Source of the DNA: Candidatus Brocadiaceae bacterium
GTDB taxonomy: Bacteria > Planctomycetota > Brocadiia > SM23-32
DNA: 5,924 bases
Reading direction: 5' to 3'
Assembly (NCBI GenBank): GCA_030615435.1
Contig: JAUWZH010000169.1
Coordinates: 1-5,924, forward strand
Both the position numbers and the translations under genes were made by a program. The stretch's first letter is position 1; the number at the start of each line of letters is the position of its first letter. Below the pieces are notes generated by a model. The model searched no databases and had not been told where the DNA came from. It worked only from the letters and a program-made list of their open reading frames with translations. Positions 1 through 4,774 of this stretch are shown piece by piece.

Positions 1-362
1 TCTGGGAGCTGCGGCGCCCCGGCGTGAGAAAGGCTCAGGCCAATCGTGAGGGCGAGCAAGCCCAGAAGCACCCCGATGACCTTGACGGCCAGACCGCGGG
101 GTTTCACGCCGACAAGCAGGAAACCCCCTCCCAACACAATCATTACCGCCACCGCAAGCGACGACCAGCCCAGAAGGGCGAGGGCGTAGCTCGAGACGCA
201 GGCGCCCGCCACGCCGCAGACGCTCGTCACGGCCTCTTCAGGTTGGTAGTCCCGGAAAGGGCCCCTGCGCGGATCGTGCGAAAGGATGCTCGCCGCCAGA
301 TAGAAACCGACCGCGATCAAAACGAGACCGAGGAGCGCCCTCGTCAGTTTTTTCGATGCCAT
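1..362 (-). CDS. ftsK: FtsK/SpoIIIE-type DNA translocase, N-terminal membrane domain (partial)
   Basis: Translated on the minus strand from the ATG at 362, this gives 120 residues beginning MASKKLTRALLGLVLIAVGF and running off the left edge without a stop. It has a short basic N-terminus, then hydrophobic segments at about residues 9-27, 47-65, 67-86 and 90-110. After the first come SHDPRRGPF and, further on, ALALLGWSS. This matches the four-helix N-terminal domain of FtsK (helix, S-x-DP turn, G-rich second helix, L-x-G-x-S/A before helix three). That domain anchors the septal DNA translocase in the membrane; the motor and gamma domains would lie outside the window. An in-frame ATG at 401 was rejected because it lies inside the best -10 box. 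A GTG at 368 is a possible alternative start. The Shine-Dalgarno is poor: GAGG abuts the ATG. The family call rests only on the membrane domain. Confidence 0.68.
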   Translation of the reverse strand, partial: MASKKLTRALLGLVLIAVGFYLAASILSHDPRRGPFRDYQPEEAVTSVCGVAGACVSSYALALLGWSSLAVAVMIVLGGGFLLVGVKPRGLAVKVIGVLLGLLALTIGLSLSHAGAPQLP

Positions 363-399
363 CCTCACGCCGGATCTAAAGGCACACTGCAACTGAAGC

Positions 400-429
400 A
401 TTGTACGACATCAGCTCTTTTGCCGGCAA
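400..429 (-). promoter_or_regulatory. Putative sigma70-type promoter for the ftsK-like gene
   Basis: On the minus strand, TTGCCG (424-429) and TACAAT (400-405) are separated by 18 bases. Transcription would begin near 393, giving a leader of about 30 nt before the ATG at 362. The same -35 hexamer and spacing occur at the pyrE promoter (2352-2381). A weaker alternative, TTGCGA-N17-TGTTAT, lies slightly further upstream. Prediction from sequence only. Confidence 0.4.
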
Positions 430-511
430 TAACATCGCTTAACACCTTGTGTCGCAAGCACTTCGGGCCGCACAGAAAGAACTGCGGCAGCCGTGCGCTT
501 CTCGCCCGCGC

Positions 512-538
512 TTGACACGAGACCCCAGAAGCGATAAT
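512..538 (+). promoter_or_regulatory. Putative promoter for the GyrI-like gene
   Basis: A perfect -35 hexamer TTGACA (512-517) is followed by GATAAT (533-538, five of six consensus bases) with a short 15-base spacer. TAATAA (535-540) with 17-base spacing is the alternative -10. Both lie in a locally AT-richer patch of the divergent 363-594 intergenic region. A start near 545 would give a leader of about 50 nt before the ATG at 595. Confidence 0.45.
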
Positions 539-594
539 AAACTGGGGCTTCAGGTATGCGACGTTAGCCTTCGTCTTTCGCCAAGTGGAGGAGA

Positions 595-1077
595 ATGGTG
601 GCGGAAATCTTTCAGAAAACCGTGGAATCCCAGACCGTGATGAGCCTGTCCTTCACGGGACCTTACGAGCAGACGCCCGAGAAATTGGATGCGCTGATCG
701 CCTGGCTGCTGCGCGAGGGTCACCCGTACAGCGCACCTCCCCTGTGCATCTACTATGATGACCCCCGAGAGGTTGCGCAGGAGGAACTGCGGGCGGAGGT
801 CTGCCTGCCCGTCGAGGAAGACTGCCAGGGAGACGATACCATGGTCCGCAGAACCCTGCCCGGGGGCGAGTTCGCCTGCGCCCTCCACCACGGCCCATAC
901 AGTGGGATACAGGAACTCTACGAACAGGTGTTCGCCTGGGTCGGGGAGAACGGATACCGGGTCATCGAGCAGATGGGCGTTCGGGAAGTGTTCCTGGAGG
1001 CTCCGAGCGGAGAGGACCCCTCTGAGGAGCCCGTGACGGAAGTGCAAGTGCCCATCGAAAAGGCAGAGGCGGAGTAA
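595..1077 (+). CDS. Stand-alone GyrI-like (AraC effector-binding type) small-molecule-binding protein
   Basis: The protein has 160 residues, starting at an ATG with a strong GGAGGAG (587-593) close upstream. It is built as two similar halves, each with a GPY turn followed by an amphipathic helix: FTGPYEQ (GPY 22-24) and HHGPYSG (GPY 100-102). The first half also has IYYDDP (52-57) and EELRAEVCLPV (63-73). The C-terminus has VREVFLEAP and a final EVQVPIEK strand. This is the duplicated-SHS2 pattern of the GyrI/AraC effector-binding superfamily, which binds hydrophobic or cationic small molecules. No helix-turn-helix precedes it, so it is not a full AraC- or MerR-type regulator. Members of this kind have been seen as DNA gyrase inhibitors, ligand sequestering proteins and, in some lineages, small hydrolases; which applies here cannot be told. 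It lies 90 bases before the aldo/keto reductase and may be co-transcribed with it. The last residues are acidic and low in complexity. Confidence 0.8.
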   Translation: MVAEIFQKTVESQTVMSLSFTGPYEQTPEKLDALIAWLLREGHPYSAPPLCIYYDDPREVAQEELRAEVCLPVEEDCQGDDTMVRRTLPGGEFACALHHGPYSGIQELYEQVFAWVGENGYRVIEQMGVREVFLEAPSGEDPSEEPVTEVQVPIEKAEAE

Positions 1078-1167
1078 GTTCCCCCATCCCACATCCGGCC
1101 TGGAACGGACGTCTGCGGCCGACATCACGGGCCGGGGCGGTTTTTCGGTTGCCGGGAGGTCCACATC

Positions 1168-2157
1168 ATGCGATACCGCAAGCTCGGCCGCAGCGGCCTC
1201 GAGGTAAGTGCCGTGGCGATGGGCTGCTGGGCCATATCGGGCGGCAGCGTCTGGGGGCCGCAGAGCGAGGAAGATGCCATCGCCGCGATCGAAACGGCCC
1301 TTCAGGTCGGCATCAACTTCTTTGACACCGCCGAGGCCTACGGCGCGGGGCGTTCCGAGCAGTTGCTGGGGAAGGCGCTGCGTGGCCGGCGTGAGCAAGC
1401 TGTCATCGCCAGCAAGGTCTCGCCCTCCCACCTGCACCCCGCCGATCTGAAGGCGGCCTGCGAAGCGAGCCTCAGGCGCCTCCAGAGCGATTATCTCGAC
1501 CTCTACCAGATCCACTGGGCGAGCCGCGACGTGCCCATTGCCGAGGCCCTCGGCGCAATGGAAGAGCTGAAGGCCGAAGGCAAGATACGCGTGATAGGGT
1601 GCTCGAACTTCGGCCCGCAAGACCTCACAGACCTGCTCGGCCACGGCCGCGCGGAAGTAGACCAACTTGCCTACAACCTGCTTTGGCGCGCAGTCGAGTA
1701 CGAGATACAACCACTCTGCGTCCAGCACGCTGTGAGCGTCCTCCCTTACAGCCCCATGGCGCAGGGGTTGCTGACCGGCAAGTTCAGCTCCCCGGAGGAA
1801 GTGCCGGAGGCCAGGAGGTCCACCCGCCACTTCTCCAGGAACCGCTCCAGGACGCGACACGGCAAGTCGGGGGCCGAGGAGGAGACTTTCGAGGCCCTGA
1901 GCGCCGTGCGCGCCATCTCCGATGAAATCGGGGAACCGATGGGGAACGTGGCGCTGGCCTGGGTGCTCTCACGCCCGGCCGTGCCGAGCGTGCTGGCCGG
2001 GGCGCGCAATGCCGAGCAGGTGCGCGCGAATGCGCGCGCCGCCGCCGTGGAGCTTTCCGAAGATGTCCTCAAGCGCCTCACCCGTGCCACCGAACCCCTT
2101 AAGGAACTCTTCGGCACGAACCCCGACATGTGGCAGAGCGACTCGCGCATCAGGTGA
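1168..2157 (+). CDS. Aldo/keto reductase family oxidoreductase
   Basis: The protein has 329 residues, a full-length aldo/keto reductase. The ATG has a good GGGAGGT Shine-Dalgarno at 1154-1160. The N-terminus MRYRKLGRSGLEVSAVAMG is the usual start of bacterial members of this superfamily. The catalytic tetrad is intact: Asp53 and Tyr58 in FFDTAEAYG, Lys83 in IASKVSP, His116 in LYQIHWA. GCSNFG, LAYNLLWR and LPYSPMAQGLLTGKF follow in the expected order. The C-terminal part has ALAWVLSRPAVPSVLAGARN, the NADPH phosphate-binding region. The fold is a cytosolic TIM barrel that reduces aldehydes or ketones with NADPH. The closest recognisable type is the YajO/IolS-like group (AKR11-13), but the substrate cannot be assigned. 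It may share a transcript with the upstream GyrI-like gene. The stretch between the YSPMAQG and AGARN motifs is Arg/Ser-rich. Confidence 0.93.
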   Translation: MRYRKLGRSGLEVSAVAMGCWAISGGSVWGPQSEEDAIAAIETALQVGINFFDTAEAYGAGRSEQLLGKALRGRREQAVIASKVSPSHLHPADLKAACEASLRRLQSDYLDLYQIHWASRDVPIAEALGAMEELKAEGKIRVIGCSNFGPQDLTDLLGHGRAEVDQLAYNLLWRAVEYEIQPLCVQHAVSVLPYSPMAQGLLTGKFSSPEEVPEARRSTRHFSRNRSRTRHGKSGAEEETFEALSAVRAISDEIGEPMGNVALAWVLSRPAVPSVLAGARNAEQVRANARAAAVELSEDVLKRLTRATEPLKELFGTNPDMWQSDSRIR

Positions 2158-2221
2158 GCGCCGGTAAGGCATTCAGCGGGAAGCAGCACCTGCCGCACAG
2201 TGTCCTGACGAAGGGGTTCTC

Positions 2222-2296
2222 ATGACGGCCCGCGAACGCATCGGGTGTGCGCTGAGGGGGTCGGACGCTGGACCGCACGAGACGGATGCTCCTTGA
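2222..2296 (+). pseudogene. Possible 5' remnant of a uroporphyrinogen-decarboxylase-like gene
   Basis: A 24-codon ORF begins MTARERIGCALRGSDA and stops at 2294-2296. An AAGGGG Shine-Dalgarno (2211-2216) lies five bases upstream. The opening resembles the stereotyped start of the uroporphyrinogen decarboxylase/methyltransferase (URO-D) family, roughly M-T-x-R-E-R-x-x-x-A-L-R-G followed by a DR-P segment. Here the DR-P segment is missing in frame; a shifted frame reads LDRTRRM. No further URO-D sequence is visible before the pyrE promoter. It may be a gene start left by deletion, a chance resemblance, or a short translated leader upstream of pyrE. The match covers only about 13 residues, so the call is tentative. 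Confidence 0.3.
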
Positions 2297-2351
2297 GAAG
2301 CCGCAGGGGCATGAGGTACCGCAACAGGAGGCGCGCTCAGGGGCTTGCCAG

Positions 2352-2381
2352 TTGCCGCAAGAAGGGGGCGGAGGCTATAAT
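2352..2381 (+). promoter_or_regulatory. Putative sigma70-type promoter for pyrE
   Basis: TTGCCG (2352-2357), an 18-base spacer and a perfect TATAAT (2376-2381) stand out in otherwise GC-rich DNA. Transcription would begin near 2388, leaving about 45 nt of leader before the ATG at 2434. This argues against the longer in-frame starts upstream, since 2245-2433 would include the promoter itself. The leader contains a very small GGCC/GGCT hairpin (2395-2406) ending in a T run (2406-2411), too weak to call a terminator. Confidence 0.55.
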
Positions 2382-2433
2382 CCCGTTTGCTTCCGGCCCG
2401 TTGGCTTTTTTCTCGGCTCGGACCCGCACGCAG

Positions 2434-3252
2434 ATGCATACCGACAAGCTCGCCAAACGGTTGATGGAAGTGGCCTATCGCGAGGGGTGTTTCACCCTGC
2501 GCTCCGGCCGGCAGAGCCACTACCTCGTTGACAAGTACGAGTTCGAGACGCAGCCGGAACTGCTGCGGGAGATCGCCCGCCGGCTCGTTGCCATGCTTCC
2601 GGAAGACACGGACCGGCTCGCCGGAGTCGAACTCGGCGGCGTGCCGCTCGCCACCGCAGTATCCCTTGAGAGCGGGCTGCCGTTCGTCATCGTCCGCAAG
2701 GGCCGTAAGGGCCACGGCCTGGACCGGCCCTTTGAAGGTGAACTGCGCCCGGGCGAGCACGTCGTGCTGATCGAGGACGTCGCAACCACGGGAGGGGCCG
2801 CTTGCGAGGCCGTGGAAGTCCTCCGAGCGGCCGGGGTGGCAGAGGTCCGCCTGCTGCTCGTCGTGGACCGACAGGAGGGCGCCGGGGAGGCTTTCCGCAA
2901 GGCAGGCCGACACGCCTGGAAAGTCGAGTGGTGGAATCCATACGGAATGAGAAGAGTTGACACCTTTGGCTTTATTGATATTCTGGTTATTGACCCATTT
3001 GAAGGCATTGTTGCTGTTCAGGTTTGTAGCGCAACGGGACACGCTGAGCATCGCAGGAAAATACTACGCAACGATTACGCGGCCAGATGGGTGAACTTCG
3101 CTAAGATTGAACTCTGGAGCTGGAGGTATAAAAAAATAAAACGAGGGGGAGTAGCGGTAAAAATAATACCGAGGACGGAAGTGATAACTAAAGAAATGTT
3201 TGTTGATTTTGCCGCGCTGGAAAGGATTCGTGAAAATGAAACGCCCGAGTAA
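2434..3252 (+). CDS. pyrE: Chimeric ORF: 3'-truncated orotate phosphoribosyltransferase fused in frame to a phage nuclease-like domain
   Basis: The 272-residue product has two unrelated parts. Residues 1 to about 158 are orotate phosphoribosyltransferase, which joins orotate to PRPP to form OMP in pyrimidine synthesis. Visible features are FTLRSGRQSHYLVDKYEFET (20-39), the ELGGVPLA segment (66-73), the catalytic-loop region VRKGRKGHGLDRPFEG (87-102) and the PRPP-binding motif VLIEDVATTGGAA (111-123). The PyrE part then reaches VVDRQEGAGEAFRKAG and stops short: related proteins usually continue 15-20 residues past this point. From about residue 160 the chain becomes WKVEWWNPYGMRRVD and continues as a phage-type protein to 3250-3252. 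The ATG at 2434 begins the recognisable PyrE sequence and lies just downstream of the TATAAT promoter, but has no clear Shine-Dalgarno. Catalytic residues are present, but loss of the C-terminal element makes activity uncertain. The ORF may be a real fusion, an insertion scar or an assembly product. Confidence 0.8.
   Translation: MHTDKLAKRLMEVAYREGCFTLRSGRQSHYLVDKYEFETQPELLREIARRLVAMLPEDTDRLAGVELGGVPLATAVSLESGLPFVIVRKGRKGHGLDRPFEGELRPGEHVVLIEDVATTGGAACEAVEVLRAAGVAEVRLLLVVDRQEGAGEAFRKAGRHAWKVEWWNPYGMRRVDTFGFIDILVIDPFEGIVAVQVCSATGHAEHRRKILRNDYAARWVNFAKIELWSWRYKKIKRGGVAVKIIPRTEVITKEMFVDFAALERIRENETPE
2898..2932. other. Junction between chromosomal and phage-like DNA
   Basis: PyrE similarity ends at about AFRKAG (codons 2890-2907) and the phage-type domain is recognisable from WKVEWWNP (2917 on). 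Base composition falls sharply over the same stretch, from GC-rich third positions on the left to AT-rich ones after about 2932. No direct repeat, inverted repeat, tRNA gene or att-like core was recognised, and the reading frame passes through without a stop. The exact breakpoint cannot be placed without homologues of both genes. Confidence 0.7.
2911..3252 (+). other. 5'-truncated phage gene: nuclease-like hypothetical domain
   Basis: This is the C-terminal half of the chimeric ORF, residues 160-272. It carries VEWWNPYGMRRVDTFGFIDI, then an EGIVAVQVCSATGH strand-turn region, a basic AEHRRKI stretch and a WSWRYKK segment near the end. The arrangement E-x-W-N-P...R-x-D-x-F-G-F-x-D...G-x-x-x-x-Q-x-x-S/T is familiar from small phage-associated hypothetical proteins often compared with PD-(D/E)XK or VRR-NUC nucleases. 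Candidate active-site positions are Asp182 and Gln196, with no lysine in the usual place after it (QVC), so activity is unproven. Native copies probably begin only some 10-20 residues before the WNP motif, so little of this gene is missing. The downstream gene overlaps its end by 17 bases. Confidence 0.5.
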
Positions 3253-3661
3253 CAAGATGAAGTGTCAGAGTTGTGGCCGGGACCTGAGTGAAGATTTCAA
3301 GACAGTCTTGGAAATAGGGAAGCTCATAGGAATAAAGCAGGGCCGTAAAGAGAAAGCGAAAGAGGCATATAAACTTGGACTCAAGGATGGTCAGAATAAG
3401 TTGCAACAGACAATAAATCTGTTGGAAAAGACGAATTCCAATTTGTTTTTGGAACTGGAAAGGCTCGATTTAGTGTATCCGGAAGCAGTGAATTCTGTAG
3501 TGTTGTCAAGGAAAGAAGTGGAGAGTTTTAAGATGATGTTTCGTAGGCTTGGCAACAAGTACATGGTGGTAAAATTGAACAAAATAATCAAAGCTCAGTT
3601 AGGTTCAACCTTATCAGCAGAAGCAAAGCTCAGGGAGCTGATTGATGAAATGTCGGAGTGA
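3236..3661 (+). CDS. Small charged phage protein with an N-terminal CxxC motif, function unknown
   Basis: The product has 141 residues from the ATG at 3236, which has AAAGGA at 3221-3226. The frame is open back to 3200, and GTG at 3230 and ATG at 3257 are alternative starts. The start overlaps the previous ORF by 17 bases. Residues 8-16, MKCQSCGRD, form a single CxxC knuckle (Cys10, Cys13), as in half of a zinc ribbon; no second pair is present, so metal binding would need dimerisation or is absent. Residues 34-52 are rich in lysine, glutamate and glycine, and 55-78 look helical with coiled-coil potential. The rest is mostly basic and helical. No family was recognised. Its position ahead of the terminase genes suggests a phage accessory or DNA-transaction role, but that is only inference from context. 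Confidence 0.7.
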   Translation: MKRPSNKMKCQSCGRDLSEDFKTVLEIGKLIGIKQGRKEKAKEAYKLGLKDGQNKLQQTINLLEKTNSNLFLELERLDLVYPEAVNSVVLSRKEVESFKMMFRRLGNKYMVVKLNKIIKAQLGSTLSAEAKLRELIDEMSE

Positions 3662-3666
3662 TGGTG

Positions 3667-3687
3667 CAAAAAACTCAAGTTTTTTTG
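3667..3687 (+). other. A/T-rich inverted repeat with T run
   Basis: Six A's plus C, a TCAA loop, then G and seven T's can form a seven-pair stem, almost all A-T, ending in a T tract. It lies just after the stop of the CxxC gene and 48 bases before the next gene's start. It could act as a weak attenuator or RNA end between the two genes, but the stem has only one G-C pair. Chance is quite possible. Confidence 0.22.
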
Positions 3688-3734
3688 GTCTTTTTGACGT
3701 TATAGCTAAAAACACAATGTTGAAAGGACTGAAA

Positions 3735-4277
3735 ATGAGCAGAACACACCAAAAACTAATATTGGCAATCGTAGCAATCCTCATACTTAGCCCGGTGGCA
3801 GGCTTGATTCTTACGAGCTGCATACCTACCGCCGGCGAGGTCCAGATAATGACCAACTCGAGCGTAGCTCTGCAAAAGAGCTTTGTGGACCTGAAAAACG
3901 CGGTCAAAGAAAGCGAGGTTATTGACCAGGACAGGGCTGATAAGATATTTGGCGAGGTCGAATCTGTCCTGGCAGATATGGCAGACGTGACCACGGCCAT
4001 CGAGGGCAGGGAGGGGGTTGATGCCGTCAAGGAGGGGGTAAAGGCGACAAGCGGCTGGAATACCTACGCAGCGCTGATCCTGGCAGGAATATCCATTATT
4101 GAGGCTCTTGGTCTGTTTGGAATCAACAAGAAGAGTCGTGACAAAGGCATAGCGTTGGAAGAGGTCGTTTTAGGTGTTGAAAAACTAAAGGCTGGGGCTA
4201 AACCAAAGGAAGCCTTCGCAAAAGAAACTATAGCGACAAGAAATATGGTGTCGCTAATCAAGAATAAGGTGGCCTGA
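3735..4277 (+). CDS. Predicted phage lipoprotein with a second transmembrane segment
   Basis: The product has 180 residues. The ATG at 3735 is chosen because AAAGGA (3723-3728) lies six bases upstream and because the protein then opens with a clean signal sequence. An ATG at 3642, still inside the previous gene, and one at 3717 are in frame but less well placed. Residues 1-7 are basic, 8-26 hydrophobic, and LTSC (26-29) fits a lipobox, so cleavage before Cys29 would give a lipoprotein. Residues 35-105 are charged and probably helical (SVALQKSFVDLKNAV...). A second hydrophobic segment, TYAALILAGISIIEALGLFG (110-129), is followed by basic NKKSRDK and a soluble helical tail. Phages carry lipoproteins as spanins, superinfection-exclusion proteins and morons, and two-helix proteins as holins; none can be chosen here. 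The stop overlaps the terS start by one base (TGATG), implying coupled translation. Confidence 0.75.
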   Translation: MSRTHQKLILAIVAILILSPVAGLILTSCIPTAGEVQIMTNSSVALQKSFVDLKNAVKESEVIDQDRADKIFGEVESVLADMADVTTAIEGREGVDAVKEGVKATSGWNTYAALILAGISIIEALGLFGINKKSRDKGIALEEVVLGVEKLKAGAKPKEAFAKETIATRNMVSLIKNKVA

Positions 4278-4774
4278 TGGCGAAAGACGAGAAACCAGAG
4301 CAAAACGAGAAACATGCAGGGGGCCGGCCATCATGCTATCGAGAAACTTATCAAGAGCAGGTTTACAAGCTGGCCCTGCTCGGTGCTACCGACAAGGAAT
4401 TAGCGGATTTCTTCGATGTTTGTGAGGCCACAATAAACGAATGGAAAAAGGTTTTTCCGGAGTTTTCAGAGTCCATAAAAAGGGGCAAAATCCAGGCTGA
4501 CGTGGAAGTGGCCGAAAAACTCTTTCATCGGGCAACAGGTTACACCCACCCGGAGGAAAAAATCTTCTGCCATGATGGTAAAATTGTCAGGGCAGCTACA
4601 ACCAAACATTACCCGCCGGACACCGGAGCAGCTTTCATCTGGTTAAAGAATCGCAGGATGTGGACCGACCGAACCGACTTTACCAGTGGCGGTGAGAAGA
4701 TAGTGCCGCAGATAGTGACCTACGCCGACGCTACAAAGAAACAAGTCAAGGAATCAAATGACGATACCAAGTGA
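4277..4774 (+). CDS. terS: Phage terminase small subunit
   Basis: The product has 165 residues. After a charged leader comes GGRPSCYRETYQEQVYKLAL, then a helix-turn-helix at about 36-58 (GATDKELADFFDVCEATINE), followed by WKKVFPEFSESIKRGK, ADVEVAEKLFHRATGY, HYPPDTGAAFIWLKNRR and W129. This order is characteristic of a common small-terminase family of tailed phages. TerS recognises the phage DNA packaging site, forms an oligomeric ring and controls the large subunit. AAGGTGG (4266-4272) precedes the ATG, which overlaps the upstream stop by one base. The 3' end overlaps terL by 17 bases. Length and motif spacing are normal. The symbol is functional shorthand rather than a match to a named phage. 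Confidence 0.92.
   Translation: MAKDEKPEQNEKHAGGRPSCYRETYQEQVYKLALLGATDKELADFFDVCEATINEWKKVFPEFSESIKRGKIQADVEVAEKLFHRATGYTHPEEKIFCHDGKIVRAATTKHYPPDTGAAFIWLKNRRMWTDRTDFTSGGEKIVPQIVTYADATKKQVKESNDDTK

Noticed and set aside
24..515. 163-codon plus-strand ORF at the left edge
   Set aside because: It is antisense to the FtsK-like membrane domain, has a low-complexity Arg/His/Gln-rich product typical of the reverse frame of GC-rich coding DNA, and runs over the divergent promoter region.
1095..1145. Possible terminator after the GyrI-like gene (CCGGCC...GGCCGG then TTTTT)
   Set aside because: The two arms are about 29 bases apart with no good inner stem, and the next gene follows in the same direction.
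550..1860. 436-codon minus-strand ORF opposite the GyrI-like and aldo/keto reductase genes
   Set aside because: Both plus-strand genes beneath it have clear family motifs and ribosome binding sites; the long antisense frame is a by-product of high GC.
2245..2433. N-terminal extension of PyrE from an ATG at 2245
   Set aside because: The added residues are Arg-rich and unlike PyrE, and the stretch contains the perfect TATAAT promoter.
1746..3051. Minus-strand ORFs at 1746-2198 and 2173-3051
   Set aside because: They lie antisense to the aldo/keto reductase and PyrE coding sequence, show no recognisable motifs, and one crosses the host-phage junction.
3642..3734. Upstream ATG starts (3642, 3717) for the lipoprotein gene
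   Set aside because: They lack a well-spaced ribosome binding site and would put about 31 or 6 extra residues before a clean signal sequence; 3735 has AAAGGA at good spacing.
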